This document shows positions 10,762-21,265 of a DNA stretch of 37,590 nucleotides, piece by piece. Each line of letters begins with the position of its first letter. Position 1 is the stretch's first letter. The notes beneath the pieces were generated by a model, which did no database searches, was not told the origin of the DNA, and saw nothing but the letters and a program-made list of their open reading frames with translations. The translations under genes were made by a program, and so were the position numbers. Source of the DNA: an uncultured Litorivicinus sp. (lineage in GTDB: Bacteria; Pseudomonadota; Gammaproteobacteria; Pseudomonadales; Litorivicinaceae); NCBI GenBank assembly GCA_902536515.1, contig CACAXU010000009.1, forward strand, positions 1-37,590, written 5' to 3'.

Positions 10762-11028
10762 TTAAGACGCGATTGCCTTAATTTTTGCGTTCAGGCGGCT
10801 CTTGATGCGAGCACACTTGTTTTTCTTGTAGATGCCTTTGGTCACCATGCTATCAAGAATTGGCGTGGTTTCACGAAAGGCATCCGTCGCAACTTGTTGT
10901 TCACCGGTAGCAATTGCTGCCAGTGTTTTCTTAACGTATGTGCGAGCCCGTGAACGCAGGCTGGCGTTATGATTACGACGGACATCCGCCTGCTTCGCGC
11001 GCTTACGCGCTTGGGGACTATTTGCCAC
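10762..11028 (-). CDS. rpsT: Small-subunit ribosomal protein bS20
   Basis: An 88-residue basic protein, the expected bS20 length. It begins [17 protein letters not shown] and contains [17 protein letters not shown], both diagnostic. It starts with GTG at 11028, with GGGAG upstream. E. coli rpsT also uses a non-ATG start and is autoregulated at translation; whether that holds here cannot be read directly. It stands alone on the minus strand, divergent from murJ, as in related genomes. Confidence 0.98.
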   Translation of the reverse strand: MANSPQARKRAKQADVRRNHNASLRSRARTYVKKTLAAIATGEQQVATDAFRETTPILDSMVTKGIYKKNKCARIKSRLNAKIKAIAS

Positions 11029-11091
11029 CGGGGTTGCTCCCTTACACTAAACCTCAAATCAGTTGAACTAACCGGAAAGTAGAGGCGCGGG

Positions 11092-11120
11092 AAGATACCG
11101 AATATGGAGTCAGAGGTCAA
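11092..11120 (-). promoter_or_regulatory. Sigma-70-type promoter of rpsT
   Basis: On the minus strand TTGACC (11120-11115) and TATCTT (11097-11092) are spaced by 17 bases, near consensus. The -10 lies about 63 bases upstream of the rpsT GTG. It sits within the 104-base rpsT/murJ spacer, whose opposite strand shows no equally good promoter for murJ. Confidence 0.7.
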
Positions 11121-11132
11121 GGAAAGTAAAGC

Positions 11133-12680
11133 GTGACGACAGAAAAGATGGTTCGGTCTGGAATAACGGTCGGCGGTTGGACGCTCGGTTCTCGCCTGCT
11201 CGGGTTGGTACGAGATATCGTTTTAGCAAACTCGGTCGGCGCTTCTGCTGGCGCTGACGCGTTTTTTGTTGCATTTAAAATTCCAAATTTTCTTCGTCGT
11301 CTTTTTGGTGAAGGTGCTTTTGCACAGGCGTTTGTTCCTGTGTTTTCAGAAACACGCGAGAAAGACGGTGAAGCATCAGTCAAACGCCTGATTGATCAGG
11401 TCGCCGGGCGCTTTGGCCTCATCCTAGTGGCGATCAGCATCCTCGGTGTGCTTCTGGCACCTTGGATTGCGATGTTGTTTGCACCTGGGTTTTCTGATGA
11501 TCCAGGCAAGCTCGCGCTGACTGCTGATCTTTTACGCTGGACGTTCCCTTATCTTGGATTTATTTGCTTTGTCGCCTTTGCTGGCGGCATATTGAATAGT
11601 GTTGGCCGATTTGCTGTACCGGCAGCCACTCCTATTTTTTTAAATCTGTCACTGATTGGGAGTGCACTGTTTTTGGTACCGCTGGTTTCACCGTCGGTCA
11701 TGGGGCTTGCGATCGGTGTTGCGATCGCTGGTTTGATTCAGCTTCTCATCCAGATACCGCCACTTATAGCAGCAGGGTTACTGCCGAAACCGTCTTTGCA
11801 AGCGGATCATCCGGGTGTTTCGAAAATTTTGAAGTTGATGGCGCCAGCGCTGTTTGGTGTTTCCGTGAGTCAGATCAATTTGTTGCTTGATACGGTGTTG
11901 GCATCATTGTTGGTCTCTGGATCGGTCTCTTGGCTTTACTACTCAGACCGCCTGATGGAGCTACCGCTTGGTGTCATTGCGATCGCTGTCTCCACCGTCA
12001 TTCTTCCGAAGCTGTCACGTGAGTTTGCGCAAGATGAACGCAATGCATCACAGCAAACGCAAAGCTGGGCCATTTGGGTGGTTCTGGTCTTGGGGCTTCC
12101 GTGTGCAGCAGCGCTTGCTGTATTTGGCGAGCTCATTTTGTCGACCTTGTTCCAGTACGGTGCGATGACTCTCACAGATATCGAAGCATCTGCATTGTCA
12201 TTGATGGCCTATGCTGCAGGTCTGCCGGCATTCATGATGATTAAGGTGCTAGCGCCCCATTACTTTGCGCACCAAGATACCAAGACGCCAGTGAAAATCG
12301 GGTTAATTGCTATGACTGCAAATATGGGTTTCAACCTGATTCTTGTATGGTCGTTAGATCATGTGGGCTTGGCGCTTGCAACATCCCTCTCTGCCTGGGT
12401 GAATGCGATGTTGTTATTGCGTGGTCTGCACCGGCGCGGCTGGTACGAAATTCGGGGCCTCCCGTGGAAATCTGCCCTTCAAATTGGACTTGCATTGTTG
12501 CTAATGGTTCAGGTGGGTTGGTGGGCACCAACGGCTGCTGTACTTTCCGATTACGCGATCATGGAACGGATTGGATGGACCGCACTTCTGCTGATTGTTT
12601 CTGGACTTTTGTATCTGGTGACTCTGAGGCTGACAGGGATCCGGTATACTTCGTTGCTTGTCCCACCATCAGCCCGTTAA
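11133..12680 (+). CDS. murJ: Lipid II flippase MurJ
   Basis: A 515-residue inner-membrane protein of the MOP superfamily that flips lipid II for peptidoglycan synthesis. Nearly the whole length is made of about 14 hydrophobic helices. The N-terminal signature SRLLGLVRDIVLAN and the following GAGADAFFVAFKIPNFLRRLFGEGA-type segment (about residues 39-60) are typical, including the conserved arginines. Start is GTG at 11133 with AAGGAAAG upstream. The stop is just before ribF, and the gene probably heads the murJ-ribF-ileS-lspA-fkpB-ispH unit. Confidence 0.97.
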   Translation: MTTEKMVRSGITVGGWTLGSRLLGLVRDIVLANSVGASAGADAFFVAFKIPNFLRRLFGEGAFAQAFVPVFSETREKDGEASVKRLIDQVAGRFGLILVAISILGVLLAPWIAMLFAPGFSDDPGKLALTADLLRWTFPYLGFICFVAFAGGILNSVGRFAVPAATPIFLNLSLIGSALFLVPLVSPSVMGLAIGVAIAGLIQLLIQIPPLIAAGLLPKPSLQADHPGVSKILKLMAPALFGVSVSQINLLLDTVLASLLVSGSVSWLYYSDRLMELPLGVIAIAVSTVILPKLSREFAQDERNASQQTQSWAIWVVLVLGLPCAAALAVFGELILSTLFQYGAMTLTDIEASALSLMAYAAGLPAFMMIKVLAPHYFAHQDTKTPVKIGLIAMTANMGFNLILVWSLDHVGLALATSLSAWVNAMLLLRGLHRRGWYEIRGLPWKSALQIGLALLLMVQVGWWAPTAAVLSDYAIMERIGWTALLLIVSGLLYLVTLRLTGIRYTSLLVPPSAR

Positions 12681-12684
12681 CGTG

Positions 12685-13626
12685 ATGCAGTTTGTTTTTG
12701 GTCGACATGCAGAGTTTCGGTCACCACATGTTTTAACCATCGGTAATTTCGATGGGGTGCATGTGGGGCATCAGCGTGTTATTCATCAAGCCCAGCAGGT
12801 TGCCAAACAGTTACAACTTCCGCTGACCGTGTTGTTGTTTGAGCCACAGCCAAAGGAATACTTTTCAGATCGTATTGGCGAGGTGGCACCCGCACGATTG
12901 ATGAATCTCAAATCCAAAGTGGCTGCCCTGAGTGCCTTGGGTGTTGATTGCACCTGGTGTCTTAAATTTTCTGATATTCGCCCGATGTCGGCAGAAACGT
13001 TTGTGAGTCAGCTGGTTGCTGGCAAGCAAGTGAGACATCTTGTTGTTGGTGATGATTTTCGGTTTGGTTGTGACCGTCAGGGCGACTTCAACTACCTCAT
13101 TGATACGGGTGAGCGCTCTGGTTTTACGGTTGAGCAGTCAGAGACCCATCGAGTCAGTGATGAGCGGGTTTCGTCGTCACGGATACGGGATTTGTTGAAG
13201 GCCCATGATTTCGATGGCGCATCGCAATTACTTGGTCGACAGTATGCGCTGTGTGGACGGGTGTTTTACGGGCAACAATTGGGGCGGAAAATTGGATTCC
13301 CGACTGCTAACATAGCGCTTTCCAATTCACCGCCGTTGCATGGCGTGTTTGGTTGCACGGTTGAGCTTCCAGAAGGACGCGTAGTCACTGGGGTCGCCAA
13401 TATAGGTTCACGCCCAACCGTCTCTGGCCAAAAGGTCAGCTTGGAAGTGCATTTGCACGAGTTTACTGGGGAGTTGTATGGTCGCACCTTGATCGTGATT
13501 CCACAGGTATTTATTCGCGCTGAACAAAAATTCGAAAGTATCGATGCGTTGACCGCACAAATTCAGGTCGATAACGCAAAGGCTTTGGAATTACTGAGCG
13601 TATTAACTGGATCTGAAACTGAATGA
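12685..13626 (+). CDS. ribF: Bifunctional riboflavin kinase/FAD synthetase RibF
   Basis: A 313-residue enzyme that phosphorylates riboflavin to FMN and adenylates FMN to FAD. The N-terminal nucleotidyltransferase domain has [12 protein letters not shown] and the SSSRIRDLL segment (ISSTxIR type). The C-terminal kinase domain has [22 protein letters not shown] and the LEVHLHEF strand. I use the ATG at 12685; a GTG directly before it (12682) and a TTG at 12658 inside murJ are open too. The end overlaps ileS by ATGA. Confidence 0.96.
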   Translation: MQFVFGRHAEFRSPHVLTIGNFDGVHVGHQRVIHQAQQVAKQLQLPLTVLLFEPQPKEYFSDRIGEVAPARLMNLKSKVAALSALGVDCTWCLKFSDIRPMSAETFVSQLVAGKQVRHLVVGDDFRFGCDRQGDFNYLIDTGERSGFTVEQSETHRVSDERVSSSRIRDLLKAHDFDGASQLLGRQYALCGRVFYGQQLGRKIGFPTANIALSNSPPLHGVFGCTVELPEGRVVTGVANIGSRPTVSGQKVSLEVHLHEFTGELYGRTLIVIPQVFIRAEQKFESIDALTAQIQVDNAKALELLSVLTGSETE

Positions 13627-16448
13627 CTGATTACAAACAGACACTGAATCTTCCTGACACTGAGTTTCCAATGCGCGGAAACTTGGCAAAACGTGAGCCT
13701 GACATGATTGAGTCATGGATTGCGGATGATTGGTATCAGCAGATCCGTGACGCGCAGGCGAATCGAGAAAAGACCTTTATTCTGCATGACGGCCCTCCTT
13801 ACGCAAATGGCGATATTCATATCGGTCATGCGGTGAATAAAGTGCTGAAAGACATCATTGTCAAAGCCAAAGGACTGGCGGGATATAACTCGCCCTATGT
13901 TCCAGGCTGGGACTGTCACGGGTTGCCCATCGAACACAAGGTCGAAACGACGATTGGTAAAATCGGGGATCAATTTCAATCCGCGAGTGAGTTCAGGAAC
14001 GCTTGTCGAGACTACGCAGCTTCACAGATCGAGCGACAGAAGGTCGACTTTCAGCGCCTTGGTATCTTGGGTGATTGGGATAATCCCTACCTGACAATGA
14101 ATTACCACGTTGAGGCAGATATCGTTCGATCGTTGGGGCGAATTATCAACAACGGTCATTTCCACCAAGGCGCAAAGCCTGTGTATTGGTGCATGGATTG
14201 CGAAAGTGCGTTGGCTGAAGCTGAAGTCGAGTACCAAGATCGTCAGACCTGGACTGTTGATGTCGCCTTTCCAATTCAAAACACCAATCAAATCGAAAGT
14301 GTCTTTGGCGTGTCATCAGATATCGCCTCAAACGCCTCGATGGCGATTTGGACAACTACGCCCTGGACCCTTCCAGCGAACCAATTTGTCGCGGTTAACG
14401 CTCAACTCCCCTACGTTTTGACGCAGTTTGAAAGGGATGACACAAGCTGGACCTTGGTTTTGGCCGAGGGACGTTTGGAGGCGTTGTCAGAGCGTTATGG
14501 TATCGATGAATTTACAATCCTCGGTCACACCACAGGCATCACTTTAGCTGGAATTCAATGTGAAGCGCCATGGGATGACCGGATTGTTCCTGTGATTACT
14601 GGCGAGCATGTGACGCTCGAAGCAGGTACAGGTGCTGTTCACTCGGCGCCTGCCTATGGTCTTGAAGATTTTAATGCAGCCAAGGGACTCGATATTGAAT
14701 TATTGACACCGGTGCGTGATGACGGGACATTTGCTGATTCGGTATCTATCGTTGCAGGCCTGCATGTTGAAAAAGCCGGACCAGTGATTGCAGAGTACCT
14801 CGCCGACAAGGGACGTTTGGTTCATCAAGCAAAGCTTGAACACTCCTATCCGCATTGTTGGCGGCACAAATCACCGGTGATTTATCGAGCGACCGCTCAA
14901 TGGTTTGTACGTATGAAAGGTGAGGGGCTTCTCGAGACGGCTCGAGAAGCAGTCGATTCAAAAATCTCATTCACACCGAGTTGGGGTAAGAATCGCTTGG
15001 CTGCGATGCTTCAGGACCGACCTGACTGGTGTATTTCACGGCAACGCAATTGGGGTGTCCCAATTACTGTATTCGTGCATAAAGAGACAAGTCAGTTACA
15101 TCCTGAGACAGAAGCACTGTTTGAAAAAATTGCGGCCAAAATTGAACAATGCGGAATTAATGCTTGGTTTGACCTCGAACCGGGCGAGCTGCTTGGTGAT
15201 GATGCTGCGAATTACCGTAAGGTCACGGATGTGCTGGATGTTTGGTTTGATTCTGGAACAACTCATGCATCAGTTCTCGGGCGTCGCGATGGTCTGAGCT
15301 TCCCTGCAGATCTATATCTTGAAGGGTCTGACCAACACCGGGGCTGGTTCCAGTCATCGCTTCTGACCTCTGTTGCGATTCATGGTCGCGCGCCATACGA
15401 GGGATTGCTAACTCATGGGTTTACCGTGGATCAAGACGGCCGAAAAATGTCGAAGTCGCTCGGTAATGTGATTCCACCGCAGGATGTGGTGAATACCTTA
15501 GGCGCCGATATTTTGCGATTGTGGATTGCGTCAACTGACTTTACAAAAGAAATGACAGTCAGTCATGAGATCCTCAACCGAACATCAGATACCTATCGCC
15601 GTATCCGCAACACATCGCGATTCTTGTTGGCAAATATGGCTGGTTTCAATCCAGAAACTGATCAGGTCGCCATGGATGACTTGGTGTCACTGGATGCTGA
15701 AATGATCCGTCGTACTGCAGTGCTTTCGGAAAAGATTATTGCTCACTACGAGGGTTATGAATTTTCTGAAGTGACTCAAGCATTGCACCACTTCTGTGTG
15801 GATGATCTCGGTGGGTTCTATCTCGATATCATCAAAGATCGCCAATACACACTCAAAGCAGATAGCCATGCCCGGAGAAGTTGTCAGACGGCGATGTACT
15901 GGATCACTGATACGCTTGTTCGTTGGATGGCGCCGATCTTATCGTTTACTGCGCAAGAAATTTGGGAAGTGATGCCTGGGACCCGGCCGCATCAATTTGT
16001 GTTTGCGATGACTGAGGCTGAGCTTCCTCAAGCAAATGGTCGTGCAACAGTGGATTGGTCGTTGATCCAGTCAGCGAAAGAGTTGGTCAATCAGGCGATT
16101 GAAGCGGCGCGAAATGATGGGCTGGTGAAGGGTTCGTTATCGGCTGAGGTCGGGTTGTACGCTGAAGGCCCTGTGTTTGATGCTCTAGCCACCTTGGGTG
16201 ACGAATTACGATTTGTCATGATTACATCTGAAGTGACCTTGCACCGGTTGTCGGATGTACCGAGTCAAGCAGTCTCTGATCCTGCATTCTCGCAATTGGC
16301 GGTTGTTGTATCCGCGACTTCATCGGAGAAATGTGAGCGCTGTTGGCATCATCGCCCGGATGTCGGCACTCTGAACGAGCATCCAACCTTGTGCACGCGT
16401 TGTGTCGATAATGTTGAAGGTTCAGGCGAAGAGCGAACATTTGCATGA
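13623..16448 (+). CDS. ileS: Isoleucyl-tRNA synthetase IleS
   Basis: A 941-residue class I aminoacyl-tRNA synthetase that charges tRNA-Ile. HIGH is at 66-69 and KMSKS at 608-612. The central editing domain (about 190-400) includes [11 protein letters not shown] and [12 protein letters not shown]. The anticodon-binding helices follow, and the C-terminus has a zinc-finger pair CERCWHH...CTRC, typical of the bacterial form that is sensitive to mupirocin. It overlaps both ribF and lspA by 4 bases (ATGA), so the three are tightly coupled. Confidence 0.98.
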   Translation: MTDYKQTLNLPDTEFPMRGNLAKREPDMIESWIADDWYQQIRDAQANREKTFILHDGPPYANGDIHIGHAVNKVLKDIIVKAKGLAGYNSPYVPGWDCHGLPIEHKVETTIGKIGDQFQSASEFRNACRDYAASQIERQKVDFQRLGILGDWDNPYLTMNYHVEADIVRSLGRIINNGHFHQGAKPVYWCMDCESALAEAEVEYQDRQTWTVDVAFPIQNTNQIESVFGVSSDIASNASMAIWTTTPWTLPANQFVAVNAQLPYVLTQFERDDTSWTLVLAEGRLEALSERYGIDEFTILGHTTGITLAGIQCEAPWDDRIVPVITGEHVTLEAGTGAVHSAPAYGLEDFNAAKGLDIELLTPVRDDGTFADSVSIVAGLHVEKAGPVIAEYLADKGRLVHQAKLEHSYPHCWRHKSPVIYRATAQWFVRMKGEGLLETAREAVDSKISFTPSWGKNRLAAMLQDRPDWCISRQRNWGVPITVFVHKETSQLHPETEALFEKIAAKIEQCGINAWFDLEPGELLGDDAANYRKVTDVLDVWFDSGTTHASVLGRRDGLSFPADLYLEGSDQHRGWFQSSLLTSVAIHGRAPYEGLLTHGFTVDQDGRKMSKSLGNVIPPQDVVNTLGADILRLWIASTDFTKEMTVSHEILNRTSDTYRRIRNTSRFLLANMAGFNPETDQVAMDDLVSLDAEMIRRTAVLSEKIIAHYEGYEFSEVTQALHHFCVDDLGGFYLDIIKDRQYTLKADSHARRSCQTAMYWITDTLVRWMAPILSFTAQEIWEVMPGTRPHQFVFAMTEAELPQANGRATVDWSLIQSAKELVNQAIEAARNDGLVKGSLSAEVGLYAEGPVFDALATLGDELRFVMITSEVTLHRLSDVPSQAVSDPAFSQLAVVVSATSSEKCERCWHHRPDVGTLNEHPTLCTRCVDNVEGSGEERTFA

Positions 16449-16924
16449 GGCTTGATTTTGCAATGGTGTTTGGGACGATTTTCCTGGTCGATCAATGCAC
16501 CAAGCTACTGGCATCGACCTACCTGAATTATGCCGAGCCGGTGAGCCTGCTCCCGTTTTTTTCTCTTACGCTTTTACACAATACCGGCGCTGCTTTTAGC
16601 TTTTTGGCAGATGCAGGTGGGTGGCAACAGTGGCTGTTTCTGGTTTTGGCGGTGGGTGTGTCTGCATATTCACTGCGGTCGTTGCGCGATCCAGAATTAT
16701 CTCAATGGATGCAAGCAGGCTTCGTTCTCTTGGTTCCTGGTGCGATTGGAAATGCGATTGATCGTGTGGCCTTTGGCTATGTAGTGGATTTTTTGCATTT
16801 TCATTGGGGACATTGGTCGTTCCCGGCCTTTAATGTTGCTGACACAAGTATTACGTTAGCAGCAGGCTGTTTATTAATTGGATGGTATTTGGATGCTCGA
16901 CATCGGCCCAAATTGCAAAGTTGA
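16445..16924 (+). CDS. lspA: Lipoprotein signal peptidase LspA
   Basis: A 159-residue inner-membrane aspartic protease that removes the signal peptide from prolipoproteins after lipidation. Four hydrophobic helices are visible. The [10 protein letters not shown] segment, the GNAIDR segment and the catalytic aspartates D115 (VVDF) and D133 (FNVAD) match the family. The location between ileS and fkpB is conserved. Its last 32 bases overlap the start of fkpB. BamD in this window is one predicted lipoprotein substrate. Confidence 0.97.
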   Translation: MRLDFAMVFGTIFLVDQCTKLLASTYLNYAEPVSLLPFFSLTLLHNTGAAFSFLADAGGWQQWLFLVLAVGVSAYSLRSLRDPELSQWMQAGFVLLVPGAIGNAIDRVAFGYVVDFLHFHWGHWSFPAFNVADTSITLAAGCLLIGWYLDARHRPKLQS

Positions 16925-17339
16925 ACTGCACTTCTCTCTGAAACTCTCAGATACTGGCGAACTCGTGGATTCAACATTTGAAAAAAAGCCCGCTGAACTG
17001 GTGATTGGCGATGGTAATTTGCCTGCCGCTTTCGAGGCGGTGATTCATGGGATGAGAGCAGGTGAGCGGAAAATCGAACGGATTGAACCCAAAGACGGGT
17101 TTGGTCAGCATAATCCATCCAATGTGCAGCGAATTCCGAAAGATCAGTTCGACCCATCCGTTGAATTATCGGAAGGTCTGGTGGTGAGTTTTCAGGATAA
17201 AGCCAAATCTGAGTTGCCCGGTATCGTCTCGACAATTGGTGACACGATGGTGACTGTTGACTTTAATCACCCGCTCGCAGGTCGTGATCTTGAGTTTGAG
17301 GTCGAGATTTTATCCGTTGCTCCATCGGGGACGCACTGA
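16893..17339 (+). CDS. fkpB: FKBP-type peptidyl-prolyl isomerase FkpB (SlpA/SlyD-like)
   Basis: A 148-residue isomerase and chaperone with an FKBP domain split by an insert-in-flap domain. Conserved segments are [21 protein letters not shown], the flap around DGFGQHNP, and [20 protein letters not shown]. It lacks the His-rich tail of SlyD and has the length of E. coli FkpB. I use the ATG at 16893 inside lspA; a TTG at 16878 is also open. The stop shares a base with the ispH ATG (TGATG). Confidence 0.93.
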   Translation: MLDIGPNCKVELHFSLKLSDTGELVDSTFEKKPAELVIGDGNLPAAFEAVIHGMRAGERKIERIEPKDGFGQHNPSNVQRIPKDQFDPSVELSEGLVVSFQDKAKSELPGIVSTIGDTMVTVDFNHPLAGRDLEFEVEILSVAPSGTH

Positions 17340-18286
17340 TGCATGTGACGCTTGCGAACCCGCGTGGTTTTTGCGCTGGTGTTGATCGAGCGATTGACAT
17401 CGTGAATCGAGCGATCGAGGTTTTTGGTACGCCGGTCTATGTCCGTCATGAAGTAGTCCACAACAAAACGGTCGTTGACGACTTAAAGGCTCGGGGTGCC
17501 ATTTTTGTGGATGAACTCGATCAAGTCCCTGATGACACCATTGTCATTTTCTCTGCCCATGGGGTGTCCCGTGCGGTCCAAGACGAGGCTGCGCGGCGTC
17601 AACTGAAAGTATTTGACGCAACCTGTCCTTTGGTAACGAAAGTGCATATGGAAGTGATCAAATTTTCCAAAGAAGGGCGAGAGTGCATTTTGATTGGTCA
17701 CGCAGGGCATCCGGAGGTTGAAGGGACGATGGGCCAGTTTGATACCTCAAATGGTGGAACCATCAAGCTGGTCGAGGATGAAGATGGTGCGCGGACAGTT
17801 CAGATCAATGACCCAACAACTGCGTCATTCGTGACACAAACGACACTTTCTATGGACGATACAGCAAGGATCATCTATATCTTGCGCGAGCGGTTTCCTG
17901 AGATTCAAGGACCGCGGAAAGACGATATCTGTTACGCCACTCAAAACCGTCAGGATGCCGTCAAGCGTTTGGCGATTGCACACGATCTTGTCTTAGTGGT
18001 TGGTTCCCCAAACTCATCGAATTCCAACCGTCTAAGGGAGCTCGCGGTGCGTTTGGGCTCGCAGTCCTATCTCATTGGCGGTCCCGAACAGATTGATCCG
18101 GCATGGGTTCAGGCAGCTACAGCCATTGCGGTCACAGCGGGCGCATCAGCACCTGAAAATATCGTACGTGCAGTGTGCGTACGATTGGAAGAACTGGGCG
18201 CTGAGACAATCTCGCAGGAGCGCGGTGTTGACGAATCAATTCAATTTTCATTACCGAAGGAATTGAAGCTTCACTCTGTCGACTAG
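17339..18286 (+). CDS. ispH: 4-hydroxy-3-methylbut-2-enyl diphosphate reductase IspH
   Basis: A 315-residue iron-sulfur enzyme for the last step of the MEP pathway, making IPP and DMAPP. The three cluster cysteines are Cys12 (RGFCAG), Cys96 (DATCPLV) and Cys198 (DDICYAT), at positions almost identical to E. coli. [17 protein letters not shown] and SNSNRLRE are also conserved. It supplies precursors to IspB, encoded upstream. It closes the murJ-to-ispH run; downstream lies the short prepilin-like ORF. Confidence 0.98.
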   Translation: MHVTLANPRGFCAGVDRAIDIVNRAIEVFGTPVYVRHEVVHNKTVVDDLKARGAIFVDELDQVPDDTIVIFSAHGVSRAVQDEAARRQLKVFDATCPLVTKVHMEVIKFSKEGRECILIGHAGHPEVEGTMGQFDTSNGGTIKLVEDEDGARTVQINDPTTASFVTQTTLSMDDTARIIYILRERFPEIQGPRKDDICYATQNRQDAVKRLAIAHDLVLVVGSPNSSNSNRLRELAVRLGSQSYLIGGPEQIDPAWVQAATAIAVTAGASAPENIVRAVCVRLEELGAETISQERGVDESIQFSLPKELKLHSVD

Positions 18287-18344
18287 CGCCGAAGTTCAAT
18301 CGACTCCTTGTTTTGCTCTGCTGTTCTCCCCAGACGAAGATGGT

Positions 18345-18449
18345 ATGCGCGGATTTGCTTTATCTGAGAGTTTGATGGCTCTTTCCATGGTCAGTCTTCT
18401 ATTCATTGTGATGTTGAGTCGAGGGCCTGATCGAGAGAGCGGTGATTGA
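18345..18449 (+). pseudogene. 34-codon prepilin-like ORF, probable remnant of a minor pilin (PilV/FimT type)
   Basis: The ATG at 18345 opens a 34-codon frame starting MRGFALSESLMAL and continuing as an unbroken hydrophobic helix to about residue 24, then SRG and a short charged tail. G-F at the cleavage point with glutamate at mature position +5 is the prepilin peptidase signature of type IV pilins, and ESLMALS resembles PilV/GspI-type minor pilins. Normal minor pilins have over 100 residues, so the globular domain is missing. A weak GAAG ribosome site lies 5 bases upstream. The spot between ispH and thiO holds the fimT-pilE minor pilin cluster in P. aeruginosa, which makes a deletion scar likely. 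A functional micro-pilin cannot be excluded. Confidence 0.55.
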
Positions 18450-18518
18450 CCAAATCATTTGCATGGACAGAGTGTAGTTCGTTCTGACGAAATCCTTTTT
18501 GCATGCAATAATTTAGGC

Positions 18519-19613
18519 ATGGTGCAAGCAACGATTTCCCCGTGCGACGTATTGATCATTGGCGCAGGTGTCATGGGTATGCTGTCCGCCTTGGAATTGG
18601 CTGAAGCGGGCCAGGATGTTGTGGTCCTTGATAAAGGTCAAGCAGGACTCGAGGCCTCCTGGGCTGGCGGGGGGATTATTTCACCCCTCTATCCATGGCG
18701 TTATTCCCCTTCAATTAGCACGTTAGCGACTTGGTCTCAGAACGCCTTTCCTGATTTGATTGCGCAGCTCCGCGATTCCACAGGGATTGACCCGGAACTC
18801 CTAGCAAACGGGATGTTGGTGACAGCAACCAACGAACGCGAGCAGGCCCTCGCTTGGGGTGCTGGTGTATCGCGTGCGGTTATCGAAATTACGGATGACG
18901 AGGCTCAAGCGTTAGAGCCCCACGTAGTTCTCAATGAAACTCCTCTATGGATGCCGCGTGTATCGAGTGTGCGTAATCCACGCATGGGTCAGGCCCTGAG
19001 ACTGATGTGTCTCAATCATCCACATATTCAACTCCGTGAATATCATGAAGCACAGGTGTCCGGCTCTCTGTCATTGCCTGTGGTCTCAAGTCATGGTCAG
19101 CGAGTTGTAGCGGATCGAATTGTACTCACAACGGGAGCATGGACTGGGGATCTGCTGTCAGGATTGGATCTCACCTGTCCGATCAAGCCTATGAAAGGCC
19201 AAATGCTTTTATTTAGCCCATGTCGACTTGTTAATCGTGTGGTTTTAGCCAATGGTCGCTATGCGATTCCACGTGCAGATGGACGGATTGTCTTTGGCTC
19301 GACGCTTGAGGATGTGGGTTTTCAAAGAACGCCGGATCGTGATGCGTTCGAATCACTGCATGCATCAGCACTCGCTATGATTCCTGCACTCAATAACGTT
19401 GACTTGGAAGCCCAGTGGGCTGGCTTTCGGCCAGGCTCTCCTGAGGGTATGCCGTGGATCGGTGCAATGTCAGAGAAGTTATGGGTGAATTCGGGACACT
19501 TTAGAAATGGTGTAGTCTTGAGTCCTGCATCCAGCCGACTATTATGCGATCTGATGTTGGATCGAACGCCGATCGTTGATCCTTTACCCTATCAACCTCG
19601 GAACACACAATGA
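18519..19613 (+). CDS. thiO: Glycine oxidase ThiO (FAD-dependent, thiamine synthesis)
   Basis: A 364-residue flavoenzyme that oxidises glycine to the imine used for the thiazole part of thiamine. The dinucleotide motif GAGVMG is at 15-20, and the ThiO signature SWAGGGIISPLYPWR follows near 49-63. The C-terminal GFRPGSPEGMPWIG and HFRNGVVLSPAS segments bind FAD and close the active site. I use the ATG at 18519, which gives the standard N-terminus; the frame is open back to the TGA of the pilin-like ORF, and no strong ribosome site precedes the ATG. It overlaps nadE by ATGA. No other thi gene is in the window. Confidence 0.92.
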   Translation: MVQATISPCDVLIIGAGVMGMLSALELAEAGQDVVVLDKGQAGLEASWAGGGIISPLYPWRYSPSISTLATWSQNAFPDLIAQLRDSTGIDPELLANGMLVTATNEREQALAWGAGVSRAVIEITDDEAQALEPHVVLNETPLWMPRVSSVRNPRMGQALRLMCLNHPHIQLREYHEAQVSGSLSLPVVSSHGQRVVADRIVLTTGAWTGDLLSGLDLTCPIKPMKGQMLLFSPCRLVNRVVLANGRYAIPRADGRIVFGSTLEDVGFQRTPDRDAFESLHASALAMIPALNNVDLEAQWAGFRPGSPEGMPWIGAMSEKLWVNSGHFRNGVVLSPASSRLLCDLMLDRTPIVDPLPYQPRNTQ

Positions 19614-21265
19614 TACGGACTTCTTGTATTCGACTGCTACAAATGGATGCTGTTGTTGGTGACTTTGACGCGAACCTGCGAAAACTAGCTGACGCCGCCA
19701 AGACTGCGCGTCAGGATCGTGTATCAGTTTTGATCGCACCCGAACTCGCGCTGACCGGCTATCCACCGGAGGATCTGTTATTACGTCCTGCATTGATCGA
19801 TAAATTGAATGCATCTGAATCTCGATTGTGCGATATCAGTCAGGGTTTGACGCTAATGGTCGGTGCGCCGAGCGAACTCGTGCGTGAACCGAGTACATGG
19901 GACCTTGGCAACAATAGCGCGCGTCCCGCTTCTCTCTTTAATAGTCTGATCGTCTACAACGATGGGGTCCGGGTGATGACCTATCACAAACAATCACTGC
20001 CTAACTATCAGGTATTTGATGAGCGTCGCTATTTTGTGGCTGGCTCTGAGCCTCAGATATGTGACCTTGATGGGGTGCGAATTGGTCTTCTTGTGTGCGA
20101 AGACGTTTGGGTTCCAGAGATTGTAGAAGCAACTTGCGAGCTTGGCGTTGATTGTATCGTTGTCGTGAATGCATCACCCTTTGCAGAAAATAAAGTAGTC
20201 GAGCGGCACGAACACCTGAAACATCGTGCACGTGTGAATCAGGTACCAATCGCTTATGTGAATTTGGTGGGTGGGCAGGACGAGCTCATTTTCGACGGTG
20301 GTTCCTTCGCCGTGAATCGCGTTGGGCAGATCATTGCTCAGGCTAATTTTTTCACTGAAGATGTGCTGGACCTCTTTTGGGATGGGTCAGATTTCATAGG
20401 GCATCGTTTGGAAAATGTGCCATCGTCTGATTGGATGCTGTATCAAGCACTTGTGACTGGAGTCCGTGATTATTTTAAGAAGACGGGCTTCAACAAAGCG
20501 GTTCTCGGATTATCAGGAGGAATCGACTCAGCATTGACGCTAGCAGTTGCCACAGATGCGCTTGGTGCAGAAAACGTTCACGCGGTGATGATGCCCTATT
20601 TGTATACCGCCGATATCAGTGTGACGGATGCGGAGCGACAGGCTCAAATCTTGGGATGCGAATTCTCGATTGTTTCCATTGAACCGATGGTCCGAGAATT
20701 TATGCAGACGTTGAAACCCTTTTTTGAAGGACACCCGGTCGATTCAACAGAAGAAAATTTGCAAAGTCGCTGCCGGGGTATGCTACTGATGGCGCTTTCG
20801 AATAAAACTGGCGCTTTAGTTTTAACAACTGGTAACAAGAGTGAAATGGCTGTCGGTTACGCGACGCTCTATGGCGATATGGCTGGTGGGTATGCGGTTT
20901 TAAAAGACGTTTGGAAAACCCGAGTCTATGATCTTGCAAGATATGTGAATCGAGATTGTGAAGTGATTCCCAAGCGAGTTATTGTTCGACCACCATCTGC
21001 TGAGTTGGCTCCTGGGCAAGAAGATTCGGATAGCCTGCCGCCCTACGATCGCCTAGATACCATGTTGTCGCTATATATCGAGTCCGATCTATCGCCTCAG
21101 GAAATTATTGAATCGGGATTTGATTCGACTGAGGTGAAGCGAATGTGTCGCCTCGTCGATATAAATGAATACAAGCGTCAACAGTCCGCTGTCGGACCGC
21201 GCGTGACCGTTCGGGGATTTGGTCGCGATCGGAGATATCCGATCGCGAATCGTTGGTCTTTCTAA
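19610..21265 (+). CDS. nadE: Glutamine-dependent NAD+ synthetase NadE
   Basis: A 551-residue two-domain enzyme that amidates nicotinic acid adenine dinucleotide to NAD. The N-terminal nitrilase-type glutaminase has its Glu in PELALTGYPPEDL, Lys in YHKQSLPNY and Cys163 in LLVCEDVW. The C-terminal synthetase domain has the ATP-pyrophosphatase P-loop SGGIDS at 302-307 and TGNKSEMAVGYATLYGD. It can thus use glutamine as nitrogen donor. It overlaps thiO by 4 bases and converges on bamD with a 4-base overlap of stops. Confidence 0.96.
   Translation: MIRTSCIRLLQMDAVVGDFDANLRKLADAAKTARQDRVSVLIAPELALTGYPPEDLLLRPALIDKLNASESRLCDISQGLTLMVGAPSELVREPSTWDLGNNSARPASLFNSLIVYNDGVRVMTYHKQSLPNYQVFDERRYFVAGSEPQICDLDGVRIGLLVCEDVWVPEIVEATCELGVDCIVVVNASPFAENKVVERHEHLKHRARVNQVPIAYVNLVGGQDELIFDGGSFAVNRVGQIIAQANFFTEDVLDLFWDGSDFIGHRLENVPSSDWMLYQALVTGVRDYFKKTGFNKAVLGLSGGIDSALTLAVATDALGAENVHAVMMPYLYTADISVTDAERQAQILGCEFSIVSIEPMVREFMQTLKPFFEGHPVDSTEENLQSRCRGMLLMALSNKTGALVLTTGNKSEMAVGYATLYGDMAGGYAVLKDVWKTRVYDLARYVNRDCEVIPKRVIVRPPSAELAPGQEDSDSLPPYDRLDTMLSLYIESDLSPQEIIESGFDSTEVKRMCRLVDINEYKRQQSAVGPRVTVRGFGRDRRYPIANRWSF

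Noticed and set aside
10743-10764. Possible bidirectional terminator between proB and rpsT
   Set aside because: Only a 3-4 bp CCG/CGG pairing with a tiny loop and no T-run is visible.
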